Positions 8,331 through 20,170 of a stretch of 62,000 nt of DNA are shown piece by piece; the stretch's first letter is position 1; each line of letters starts with the position of its first letter. Position numbers and translations under genes: made by a program. The DNA is from Symsagittifera roscoffensis (Eukaryota; Xenacoelomorpha; Acoela; Convolutidae): the NCBI RefSeq assembly GCF_963678635.1, contig NC_087067.1:57832287-57894286 (forward strand), written 5' to 3'. A model generated the notes under the pieces. That model was not told the DNA's origin and made no database searches. It saw only the letters and a list, made by a program, of their open reading frames with translations.

Positions 8331-11300
8331 GGTCTGAACATACAAAGTTAACACTTGTAATTTTTTGAAACTTTGTTTTTCAAAACAAAAAAAATCTTTT
8401 TAAGTCTTAAATGATAGATCAAAATATCCTCCAAGACACTGTTTATTAATAAGACCAGCTCTTTTCTACTTCCTGATTGAATTTTTCAAATAAAAAAACT
8501 GTTTTTTGTTGTTTTTTGATGATTTTTTTTGTACCCATGTGTCAGATTTTCTGGCGAATGGGTACAGGTCAGAGGGCTGTGACTCTTGAGCCAGCCCTCT
8601 GGAACCCTTTGTTTTTTTTTATCTTCAGTTTAAGTGCTTAATGTGTGCGTCATTTTGCGCCTATTTCCAGTAATCTGGGGTCTGGACCTACAAAGTTAAC
8701 ACTTGTAATTTTTTGAAACTTTTTTTTTCAAACAAAAAAAAAATCTCTTCAAGTCTTAAATGATAGATCAAAATATCCTCTAAGACACTGTTTGTTAATA
8801 AGACCAGCTCTTTTCTACTTCCTGATTGAATTTTTAAAAAAAAACTGTTTTTTGCTGTTTTTTGATGATTTTTTTTGTACCCATGTGTCAGATTTTCTGG
8901 CATATGGGTACAGGTCAGAGGGCTGTGCCTCTTGAGCCAGCCCTCTGACTCCCTTTATTTTTTTTTATCTTCAGTTTAAGTGCTCAATGTGCGCGTCATT
9001 TTGCGCATATTTCCAGTAAGCTGGGGTCTGGACCTACAAAGTTAACACTTGTAGTTTTTTGAAATTTTTTTTTTTCAAAAAAAAAAACTTCTCTTTAAGT
9101 CTTAAATGATAGATCAAAATATCCTCCAGGACACTGTTTATTAATAAAACCAGCTCTTTTCTACTTCCTGGTTGAATTTTTTAAACAAAAAAAACTGTTT
9201 TTTGCTGTTTTTTGTTGATTTTTTTTTTGTATCCATGTGTCAGATTTTCTGGCGAATGGGTACAGGTCAGAGGGCTGTGACTCTTGAGCCAGCCCTCTGG
9301 AACCCTTTGTTTTTTTTTAATCTTCAGTTTAAGTGCTTAATGTGTGCGTCATTTTGCGCCTATTTCCAGTAATCTGGGGTCTGGACCTACAAAGTTAACA
9401 CTTGTAATTTTTTGAAACTTTTTTTTTTTCAAAAAAAAAATCTCTTCAAGTCTTAAATGATAGATCAAAATATCCTCTTAGACACTGTTTATTAATAAGA
9501 CCAGCTCTTTTCTACTTCCTGATTGAAATTTTTAAATAAAAAAACTGTTTTTTGTTGTTTTTTGATGATTTTTTTTGTACCCATATGTCAGATTTTCTGG
9601 CGAATGGGTACAGGTCAGAGGGCTGTGACTCTTGAGCCAGCCCTCTGGAACCCTTTGTTTTTTTTATCTTCAGTTTAAGTGCTTAATGTGTGCGTCATTT
9701 TGCGCCTATTTCCAGTAATCTGGGGTCTGGACCTACAAAGTTAACACTTGTAATTTTTTGAAACTTTTTTTTTCAAACAAAAAAAAAATCTCTTCAAGTC
9801 TTAAATGATAGATCAAAATATCCTCTAAGACACTGTTTGTTAATAAGACCAGCTCTTTTCTACTTCCTGATTGAATTTTAAAAAAAAAACTGTTTTTTGC
9901 TGTTTTTTGATGATTTTTTTTGTACCCATGTGTCAGATTTTCTGGCATATGGGTACAGGTCAGAGGGCTGTGCCTCTTGAGCCAGCCCTCTGACACCCTT
10001 TATTTTTTTTATCTTCAGTTTAAGTGCTCAATGTGCGCGTCATTTTGCGCATATTTCCAGTAAGCTGGGGTCTGGACCTACAAAGTTAACACTTGTAGTT
10101 TTTTGAAATTTTTTTTTTCAAAAAAAAAACTTCTCTTTAAGTCTTAAATGATAGATCAAAATATCCTCCACGACACTGTTTATTAATAAAACCAGCTCTT
10201 TTCTACTTCCTGGTTGAATTTTTTAAACAAAGAAAACTGTTTTTTGCTGTTTTTTGTTGATTTTTTTTTGTACCCATGTGTCAGATTTTCTGGCGAATGG
10301 GTACAGGTCAGAGGGCTGTGACTCTTGAGCCAGCCCTCTGGAACCCTTTGTTTTTTTTTAATCTTCAGTTTAAGTGCTTAATGTGTGCGTCATTTTGCGC
10401 CTATTTCCAGAAATCTGGGGTCTGGACCTACAAAGTTAACACTTGTAATTTTTTGAAACTTTTTTTTTCAAAAAAAAAAATCTCTTCAAGTCTTAAATGA
10501 TAGATCAAAATATCCTCTTAGACACTGTTTATTAAGAAGACCAGCTCTTTTCTACTTCCTGATTGAAATTTTTAAATAAAAAAACTGTTTTTTGCTGTTT
10601 TTTGATGATTTTTTTTTTGTATCCATGTGTCAGATTTTCTCGCATATGGGTACAATTTAGAGGGCTGTGCCTCTTGATCCAGCCCTCTGATAAACTTTAA
10701 TTTTTTTTGATCTTCAGTTTAAGTGCTCAATGTGTGCGTCATTTTGCGCCTATTTCCAGTAATCTGGGGTCTGGACCTACAAAGTTAACACTTTTAATTT
10801 TTTGAATTTTTTTTTTCAAAAAAAAAGAAAAAACTTCTCTTTAAGTTTTAAATGATAGATCAAAATACCTCCAAGACACTGTTTTTTAATAAAACCAGCT
10901 CTTTTTTACTTCCTGGTTGAATTTTTTAAACAAAGAAAACTGTTTTTTGCTGTTTTTTGATGATTTCTTTTTGTATCCATGTGTCAGATTTTCTGGCATA
11001 TGGGTACAGGCCAGAGGGCTGTGCCTCTTGAGCCAGAACTCTGACATCCTTTATTTTTTTTGATCTTCAGTTTAAGTACTCAATATGTGGGTCATTTTTC
11101 GCCTGTTTCCATTAATCTGGGGTCTGGACCTACAAAGTTAACACTTGTAGTTTTTTGAAATTTTTTTTTTCAAAAAAAAAACTTCTCTTTAAGTCTTAAA
11201 TGATAGATCAAAATATCCTCCACGACACTGTTTATTAATAAAACCAGCTCTTTTCTACTTCCTGGTTGAATTTTTTAAACAAAGAAAACTGTTTTTTGCT

Positions 11301-14300
11301 GTTTTTTGTTGATTTTTTTTTGTATCCATGTGTCAGATTTTCTGGCGAATGGGTACAGGTCAGAGGGCTGTGACTCTTGAGCCAGCCCTCTGGAACCCTT
11401 TGTTTTTTTTTAATCTTCAGTTTAAGTGCTTAATGTGTGCGTCATTTTGCGCCTATTTCCAGAAATCTGGGGTCTGGACCTACAAAGTTAACACTTGTAA
11501 TTTTTTGAAACTTTTTTTTTCAAAAAAAAAAATCTCTTCAAGTCTTAAATGATAGATCAAAATATCCTCTTAGACACTGTTTATTAAGAAGACCAGCTCT
11601 TTTCTACTTCCTGATTGAAATTTTTAAATAAAAAAACTGTTTTTTGCTGTTTTTTGATGATTTTTTTTTTGTATCCATGTGTCAGATTTTCTCGCATATG
11701 GGTACAATTTAGAGGGCTGTGCCTCTTGATCCAGCCCTCTGATAAACTTTAATTTTTTTTGATCTTCAGTTTAAGTGCTCAATGTGTGCGTCATTTTGCG
11801 CCTATTTCCAGTAATCTGGGGTCTGGACCTACAAAGTTAACACTTTTAATTTTTTGAATTTTTTTTTTCAAAAAAAAAGAAAAAACTTCTCTTTAAGTTT
11901 TAAATGATAGATCAAAATACCTCCAAGACACTGTTTTTTAATAAAACCAGCTCTTTTTTACTTCCTGGTTGAATTTTTTAAACAAAGAAAACTGTTTTTT
12001 GCTGTTTTTTGATGATTTCTTTTTGTATCCATGTGTCAGATTTTCTGGCATATGGGTACAGGCCAGAGGGCTGTGCCTCTTGAGCCAGAACTCTGACATC
12101 CTTTATTTTTTTTGATCTTCAGTTTAAGTACTCAATATGTGGGTCATTTTTCGCCTGTTTCCATTAATCTGGGGTCTGAACATACAAAGTTAACACTTGT
12201 ATTTTTTTGAAACTTTTTTTTTCAAAAAAAAAAGTTCTCTTCAAGTCTTAAATGATAGATCAAAATATCCTCCAAGACACTGTTTATTAATAAGATCAGC
12301 TCTTTTTAACTTCCTGATTGAATTCTTTGAATAAACAAACTGTTTTTTGCTGTTTTTTGATGATTTTTTTGTACCCATGTGTCAGATTTTCTGGCATATG
12401 GGTACAGGTCAGAGGGCTGTGACTCTTGAGCCAGCCCTCTGGAACCCTTTGTTTTTTTTTAATCTTCAGTTTAAGTGCTTAATGTGTGCGTCATTTTGCG
12501 CCTATTTCCAGAAATCTGGGGTCTGGACCTACAAAGTTAACACTTGTAATTTTTTGAAACTTTTTTTTTCAAAAAAAAAAATCTCTTCAAGTCTTAAATG
12601 ATAGATCAAAATATCCTCTTAGACACTGTTTATTAAGAAGACCAGCTCTTTTCTACTTCCTGATTGAAATTTTTAAATAAAAAAACTGTTTTTTGCTGTT
12701 TTTTGATGATTTTTTTTTTGTATCCATGTGTCAGATTTTCTCGCATATGGGTACAATTTAGAGGACTGTGCCTCTTGATCCAGCCCTCTGACAAACTTTA
12801 ATTTTTTTTGATCTTCAGTTTAAGTGCTCAATGTGTGCGTCATTTTGCGCCTATTTCCAGTAATCTGGGGTCTGGACCTACAAAGTTAACACTTTTAATT
12901 TTTTGAATTTTTTTTTTCAAAAAAAAAAGAAAAAACTTCTCTTTAAGTTTTAAATGATAGATCAAAATACCTCCAAGACACTGTTTTTTAATAAAACCAG
13001 CTCTTTTTTACTTCCTGGTTGAATTTTTTAAACAAAGAAAACTGTTTTTTGCTGTTTTTTGATGATTTCTTTTTGTATCCATGTGTCAGATTTTCTGGCA
13101 TATGGGTACAGGCCAGAGGGCTGTGCCTCTTGAGCCAGAACTCTGACATCCTTTATTTTTTTTGATCTTCAGTTTAAGTACTCAATATGTGGGTCATTTT
13201 GCGCCTGTTTCCATTAATCTGGGGTCTGAACATACAAAGTTAACACTTGTAATTTTTTGAAACTTTTTTTTCGAAAAAAAAAATCTCTCCAAATCTTCTT
13301 AAATTATAGATCAAAATAACCTCTAAGACACTGTTTATTAATAAGACCAGCTCTTTTTAACTTCCTGATTGAATTCTTTGAATAAACAAACTGTTTTTTG
13401 CTGTTTTTTGATGATTTTTTTTTGTATCCATGTGTCAGATTTTCTGGCATATGGGTACAGGCCAGAGGGCTGTGCCTCTTGAGCCAGAACTCTGACATCC
13501 TTTATTTTTTTTGATCTTCAGTTTAAGTACTCAATATGTGGGTCATTTTGCGCCTGTTTCCATTAATCTGGGGTCTGAACATACAAAGTTAACACTTGTA
13601 ATTTTTTGAAACTTTTTTTTCAAAAAAAAAAATCTCTCCAAGTCTTCTTAAATTATAGATCAAAATAACCTCTAAGACACTGTTTATTAATAAAACCAGC
13701 TCTTTTTTACTTCCTGGTTGAATTTTTTAAACAAAGAAAACTGTTTTTTGCTGTTTTTTGATGATTTCTTTTTGTATCCATGTGTCAGATTTTCTGGCAT
13801 ATGGGTACAGGCCAGAGGGCTGTGCCTCTTGAGCCAGAACTCTGACATCCTTTATTTTTTTTGATCTTCAGTTTAAGTACTCAATATGTGGGTCATTTTG
13901 CGCCTGTTTCCATTAATCTGGGGTCTGAACATTCAAAGTTAACACTTGTATTTTTTTGAAACTTTTTTTTTCAAAAAAAAGTTCTCTTCAAGTCTTAAAT
14001 GATAGATCAAAATATCCTCCATGACACTGTTTATTAATAAGATCAGCTCTTTTTAACTTCCTGATTGAATTCTTTGAATAAACAAACTGTTTTTTGCTGA
14101 TTTTTGATGATTTTTTTGTACCCATGTGTCAGATTTTCTGGCATATGGGTACAGGTCAGAGGGCTGTGCCTCTTGAGCCAGCCCTCTGACACCCTATAAT
14201 TTTTTTGATCTTCAGTTTAAGTGCTCAATGTGTGCGTCATTTTGCGCCTATTTCCAGTGATCTGGGGTCTGAACCTACAAAGTTAACACTTGTAATTTTT

Positions 14301-16577
14301 TGAAACTTTTTTTTCAAAAAAAAAAATCTCTCCAAGTCTTCTTAAATTATAGATCAAAATAACCTCTAAGACACTGTTTATTAATAAGACCAGCTCTTTT
14401 CTACTTCCTGATTGAAATTTTTTTTAGAAAAAAAAAATTGTTTTCTGCTGTTTTTTGATGATTTTTTTTTGTATACATGTGTCAGATTTTCTCGCATTTG
14501 GGTACAAGTCAGAGGGCTGTGCCTCTTGAGCCAGCCCTCTGACCTGACATCCTTTATTTTTTTTGATCTTCAGTTTAAGTGCTCAATGTGTGCGTCATTT
14601 TGCGCCGATTTCCAGTAATCTGGGGTCTGGACCTACAAAGTTAACACTTGTAATTTTTTGAAACTTTTTTTTTTCAAAAAAACAAAAAAATCTCTTTAAG
14701 TCTTAAATGATAGATCAAAATATCCTCCAAGACACTGTTTTTATAAAAATACCAGCTCTTTTCCACTTCCTGAGTGATTGTTTTAAAAGAAACTGTTTTT
14801 TGCTGTTTTATGATGATTTCTTTTTGAATCCATGTGTCAGATTTTCTGGCATATGGGTACAGGTCAGAGGGCTGTGCCTTTTGAGCCAGCCCTCTGACAC
14901 CCTTTATTTTTTTTGATATTCAGTTTAAGTACTCAATATGTGCGTCATTTTGCGCCTATTTTCAGTAATCTGGGTCTGAACATACAAAGTTAACACTTGT
15001 AATTTTTTGAAATTTTCTTTTTCAAAAAAAAAATTCTCTTCAAGTCTTAAATGATAGATCAAAATACCTCCAAGACACTGTTTATTAATAAAACCAGCTC
15101 TGTTTTACTTCCTGGTTGAATTTTTTAAACAAAGAAAACAGTTTTTTGCTGTTTTTTGATGATTTCTTTTTGTATCCATGTGTCATAATTTCTGGCATAT
15201 GTGTACAGGTCAGAGGGCTGTGCCTCTTGAGCCAGCCCTCTGACACCCTTTATTTTTTTTTTATCTTCAGTTTAAGTACTCAATATGTGCGTCATTTTGC
15301 GCCTATTTCCAGTAATCTGGGGTCTGAACATACAAAGTTAACACTTGTAATTTTTTGAAGTTTTTTTCCGAAAAAAAAATCTCTTTAAGTCTTAAATGAT
15401 AGATCAAAATATCCTCCAAGACACTGTTTATTAATAAGACCAGCTCTTTTCTACTTCCTGATTGAATTTTTTGAATAAACAAACTGTTTTTTGCTGTTTT
15501 TTGATGATTTTTTTGTACCCATGTGTCAGATTTGCTGGCATATGGGTACAGGTCAGAGGGCTGTGCCTCTTGAGCCAGCACTCTGACACCCTATATTTTT
15601 TGATCTTCGGTTTAAGTGCTCAATGTGTGCGTCATTTTGCGCCTATTTCCAGTGATCTGGGGTCTGAACCTACCAAGTTACCGCTTGTAATTTTTTGAAA
15701 ATTTTTTTCCGAAAAAAAAAATCTCTTTAAGTCTTAAATGATAGATCAAAATATCCTCCAAGACACTGTTTATTAATAAGACCAGCTCTTTTCTACTTCC
15801 TGGTTGATTTTTTTAAACAAAGAAAACTGTTTTTTGCAGTTTTTTGATGATTTTTTTTGTACCCATGTGTCAGATTTTCTGGCATATGGGTACAGCTCAG
15901 AGGGCTGTGCCTCTTGAGCCAGCCCTCTGACACGCTATATGTTTTTTTGATCTTCTGTTTAAGTGCTCAATGTGTGCGTTATTTTTCGCCTATTTCCAGT
16001 AATCTGGGGTCTGAACCTACAAAGTTACTACTTGTAATTTTTTGAAACTTTTTTTTCCGAAAAAAAATTCTCTTTAAGTCCTAAATGATAGATCAAAATA
16101 TCCTCCAAGACACTGTTTATTAATAAGACCAGCTCTTTTCTACTTCCTGCTTGACTGCTTGAATTTTTTAAACAAAGAAAACTGTTTTTTGCTGTTTTTT
16201 GATGATTTTTTTCGTACCCATGTGTCCGATTTTCTGGCAAATGGGTACAGGTCAGAGGGCTGTGCCTCTTGAGCCAGTCCTCTGACACCCTTTATTTTTT
16301 TAATCTTCAGTTTAAGTGCTCAATGTGTGCATCATTTTGCTCCTATTTCCAGTAATCTGGGGTCTGGACCTACAAAGTTAATACTTGTAATTTTTTGAAA
16401 CTTTTTTTTCCGGAAAAAAAATTCTTTTTAAGTCTTAAATGATAGATCAAAATATCCTCCAAGACACTGTTTATTAAAAAACTCAGCTCTTTTCTACTTC
16501 CTGATTGAATTTTTTAAATAGAAAAACTGTTTTTTTGCTGTTTTTGATGATTGCTTTTGTACTCATTTGTCAGATTT
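8323..16577 (+). repeat. Family B satellite array, block B2 (about 24 monomers)
   Basis: Monomer phase points fall near 8323, 8671, 9017, 9370, 9716, 10061, 10411, 10760, 11113, 11463, 11812, 12165, 12512, 12861, 13215, 13564, 13914, 14258, 14616, 14966, 15313, 15653, 16000 and 16353. The first two monomers closely match those at 1795-2485, including a GACTCTTGAGCC / CTCTGGAACCC variant. The middle holds a trimeric higher-order repeat of about 1,050 bp. The right end matches the right ends of B1 and B3. The block ends at the second copy of the B-to-A junction. No gene is seen. Confidence 0.95.
10061..13215 (+). repeat. Trimeric higher-order repeat of family B (about 1,050 bp, 3 copies)
   Basis: Three-monomer blocks recur in the same order. 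ACTCTTGAGCC with CTGGAACCC lies at 10321, 11373 and 12422 (steps 1,052 and 1,049). AGAGGGCTGTGCCTCTTGAT or a close variant lies about 350 bp after each. CCAGAACTCTGACATCC comes after that. Copies 1 and 2 differ only by rare substitutions, such as GTACCC against GTATCC near 10269 and 11321, and by homopolymer lengths. The third copy begins with a different first half-monomer (12165-12420) that matches 3192-3400 and about 13,914-14,110, so it is a mosaic. Confidence 0.85.
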
Positions 16578-16595
16578 CTTGTTGTTTCATTGGTC
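16545..16595 (+). other. B-to-A junction, copy 2
   Basis: CAGATTT (16571-16577) is joined to CTTGTTGTTTCATTGG. The preceding B monomer has GATGATTGCTTTTGTACTC and CATTTGTC, private variants shared with copy 3. Confidence 0.85.
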
Positions 16596-16856
16596 AAATT
16601 TACTGGTTAGGCGATAGTTGCAGAAGCGAATTTGCGCTGTGATGATTGTTTGTTCAAAAAAAATTGTCGTCACAGTACTGGCAGTTTTTCTTTCTTTTTG
16701 GTCTTGACTACCAGACATTATTTGAGTTTTCACAAATTTGAAAGCAAGTGCTGCCTTTTTGGGTTTGGTAAAGCCTTTATAACTTGTTAAGGGTACCTGG
16801 GAAGGCCTAATTATTGTTTTCACTTTTTTTCCTGGAATCATGTCTTTTTATGTGTC
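16578..16856 (+). repeat. Truncated family A fragment between B2 and B3
   Basis: About 279 bp of A-beta only. It starts at the recurrent B-to-A junction and breaks off after TTTTTATGTGTC, where an intact unit would read on into TATCAGTGATGCGG. The next bases are the poly-A of a family B monomer entered in mid-unit. The break shares only the dinucleotide TC with the B sequence that normally precedes this poly-A. It looks like the seam of a segmental tandem duplication. Confidence 0.9.
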
Positions 16857-19800
16857 AAAAAAAAAAATCTCTCCAAGTCTTAAATTATAGATCAAAATAA
16901 CCTCTAAGACACTGTTTATTAATAAGACCAGCTCTTTTCTACTTCCTGATTGAAATTTTTTTTAGAAAAAAAAATTGTTTTCTGCTGTTTTTTGATGATT
17001 TTTTTTTGTATCCATGTGTCAGATTTTCTCGCATATGGGTACAAGTCAGAGGGCTGTGCCTCTTGAGCCAGCCCTCTGACCTGACATCCTTTATTTTTTT
17101 TGATCTTCAGTTTAAGTGCTCAATGTGTGCTTCATTTTGCGCCGATTTCCAGTAATCTGGGGTCTGGACCTACAAAGTTAACACTTGTAATTTTTTGAAA
17201 CTTTTTATTTCAAAAAAACAAAAAAATCTCTTTAAGTCTTAAATGATAGATCAAAATATCTTCCAAGACACAGTTTTTATAAAAATACCAGCTCTTTTCC
17301 ACTTCCTGAGTGATTGTTTTAAAAGAAACTGTTTTTTGCTGCTTTTTGATGATTTTTTTTGTACCCATGTGTCAGATTTTCTGGCATATGGGTACAGGTC
17401 AGAGGGCTGTGCCTCTTGAGCCAGCCCTCTGACACCCTTTTTTTTTTTATCTTCAGTTTAAGTGCTCAATGTGTGCGTCATTTTGCGCCTATTTCCAGTA
17501 ATCTGGGGTCTGGACCTACAGAGTTAACACTTGTAGTTTTTTGAATTTTTTTTTCAAAAAAAAATAAAAACTTCTCTTTAAGTCTGAAATGATAGATCAA
17601 AATACCCCCAAGACACTGTTTATTAATAAAACCAGCTCTTTTTTACTTCCTGGTTGATTTTTTTAAGCAAAGAAAACAGTTTTTTGCTGTTTTTTGATGA
17701 TTTCTTTTTGTATCCATGTGTCATAATTTCTGGCATATGTGTACAGGTCAGAGGGCTGTGCCTCTTGAGCCAGCCCTCTGACACCCTTTATTTTTTTTTT
17801 GATCTTCAGTTTAAGTACTCAATATGTGCGTCATTTTGCGCCTATTTCCAGTAATCTGGGGTCTGAACATACAAAGTTAACACTTGTAATTTTTTGAAGT
17901 TTTTTTCCGAAAAAAAAAATCTCTTTAAGTCTTAAATGATAGATCAAAATATCCTCCAAGACACTGTTTATTAATAAGACCAGCTCTTTTCTACTTCTTG
18001 ATTGAATTTTTTGAATAAACAAACTGTTTTTTGCTGTTTTTTGATGATTTTTTTTGTACCCATGTGTCAGATTTGCTGGCATATGGGTACAGGTCAGAGG
18101 GCTGTGCCTCTTGAGCCAGCCCTCTGACACCCTATATTTTTTTGATCTTCGGTTTAAGTGCTCAATGTGTGCGTCATTTTGCGCCTATTTCCAGTGATCT
18201 GGGGTCTGAACCTACCAAGTTACCACTTGTAATTTTTTGAAAAACTTTTTCCGAAAAAAAAATCTCTTTAAGTCTTAAATGATAGATCAAAATATCCTCC
18301 AAGACACTGTTTATTAATAAGACCAGCTCTTTTCTACTTCCTGGTTGATTTTTTTAAACAAAGAAAACTGTTTTTTGCTGCTTTTTGATGATTTTTTTTG
18401 TACCCATGTGTCAGATTTTCTGGCATATGGATACAGGTCAGAGGGCTGTGCCTCTTGAGCCAGCCCTCTGACACCCTTTATTTTTTTTGATCTTCAGTTT
18501 AAGTGCTTAATGTGTGCGTCATTTTGCGCCTATTTCCAGTAATCTGGGGTCTGGACCTACAGAGTTAACACTTGTAGTTTTTTGAATTTTTTTTTTCAAA
18601 AAAAAAGAAAAACTTCTCTTTAAGTCTTAAATGATAGATCAAAATACCTCCAAGACACTGTTTATTAATAAAACCAGCTCTTTTTTACTTCCTGGTTGAT
18701 TTTTTTAAGCAAAGAAAACAGTTTTTTGCTGTTTTTTGATGATTTCTTTTTGTATCCATGTGTCATAATTTCTGGCATATGTGTACAGGTCAGAGGGCTG
18801 TGCCTCTTGAGCCAGCCCTCTGACACCCTTTATTTTTTTTTGATCTTCAGTTTAAGTACTCAATATGTGCGTCATTTTGCGCCTATTTCCAGTAATCTGG
18901 GGTCTGAACATACAAAGTTAACACTTGTAATTTTTTGAAGTTTTTTTCCGAAAAAAAATATCTTTAAGTCTTAAATGATAGATCAAAATATCCTCCAAGA
19001 CACTGTTTATTAATAAGACCAGCTCTTTTCTACTTCCTGATTGAATTTTGTGAATAAACAAACTGTTTTTTGCTGTTTTTTGATGATTTTTTTTGTACCC
19101 ATGTGTCAGATTTGCTGGCATAGGGGTACAGGTCAGAGGGCTGTGCCTCTTGAGCCAGCCCTCTGACACCCTATATTTTTTTGATCTTCGGTTTAAGTGC
19201 TCAATGTGTGCGTCATTTTGCGCCTATTTCCAGTGATCTGGGGTCTGAACCTACCAAGTTACCACTTGTAATTTTTTGAAAATTTTTTTCCGAAAAAAAA
19301 ATCTCTTTAAGTCTTAAATGATAGATCAAAATATCCTCCAAGACACTGTTTATTAATAAGACCAGCTCTTTTCTACTTCCTGGTTGATTTTTTTAAACAA
19401 AGAAAACTGTTTTTTGCAGTTTTTTGATGATTTTTTTTTGTACCCATGTGTCAGATTTTCTGGCATATGGGTACAGCTCAGAGGGCTGTGCCTCTTGAGC
19501 CAGCCCTCTGACACGCTATATGTTTTTTTGATCTTCAGTTTAGGTGCTCAATGTGTGCGTCATTTTTAGCCTATTTCCAGTAATCTGGGGTCTGAACCTA
19601 CAAAGTTACTACTTGTAATTTTTTGAAACTTTTTTTTCCGAAAAAAAATTCTCTTTAAGTCCTAAATGATAGATCAAAATATCCTCCAAGACACTGTTTA
19701 TTAATAAGACCAGCTCTTTTCTACTTCCTGGTTGAATTTTTTAAACAAAGAAAACTGTTTTTTGCTGTTTTTTGATGATTTTTTTTTGTACCCATGTGTC

Positions 19801-20150
19801 AGATTTTCTGGCAAATGGGTACAGGTCAGAGGGCTGTGCCTCTTGAGCCAGTCCTCTGACACCCTTTATTTTTTTAATCTTCAGTTTAAGTGCTCAATGT
19901 GTGCATCATTTTGCGCCTATTTCCAGTAATCTGGGGTCTGGACCTACAAAGTTAACACTTGTAATTTTTTGAAACTTTTTTTTCCGGAAAAAAAATTCTT
20001 TTTAAGTCTTAAATGATAGATCAAAATATCCTCCAAGACACTGTTCATTAAAAAAATCAGCTCTTTTCTACTTCCTGATTGAATTTTTTAAATAGAAAAA
20101 CTGTTTTTTGCTGTTTTTGATGATTGCTTTTGTACCCATTTGTCAGATTT
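16857..20150 (+). repeat. Family B satellite array, block B3 (about 9.5 monomers)
   Basis: Starts inside a monomer at its poly-A tract. Phase points fall near 17153, 17499, 17852, 18195, 18540, 18893, 19234, 19581 and 19927. The order of variants follows that of 14314-16577, including an unusual CTCTGACCTGACATCC at about 17076 that also occurs at about 14539 and 3816. It has three more monomers than the B2 copy. It ends at the third copy of the B-to-A junction. No gene is seen. Confidence 0.95.
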
Positions 20151-20170
20151 CTTGTTGTTTCATTCGTCAA
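20125..20170 (+). other. B-to-A junction, copy 3, entry to the large A array
   Basis: CAGATTT (20144-20150) is joined to CTTGTTGTTTCATTCG, preceded by GATGATTGCTTTTGTACCC and CATTTGTC. This copy leads into 23.8 kb of family A and may be the ancestral boundary from which the other two were duplicated. Confidence 0.85.

Larger units (their letters stand above)
14314..20150 (+). repeat. Tandem segmental duplication spanning the B-to-A junction
   Basis: 14314-16856 and 16857-20430 begin with the same sequence (poly-A, then ATCTCTCCAAGTCTT, then AAATTATAGATC). They pass the same CTCTGACCTGACATCC marker, run through the same CCG-subtype monomers, and end with the same B-to-A junction and A-beta sequence. 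The second copy has three more B monomers and continues into the large A array. The seam is 16856/16857. A third, more diverged relative is 3598-8040. Confidence 0.8.
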
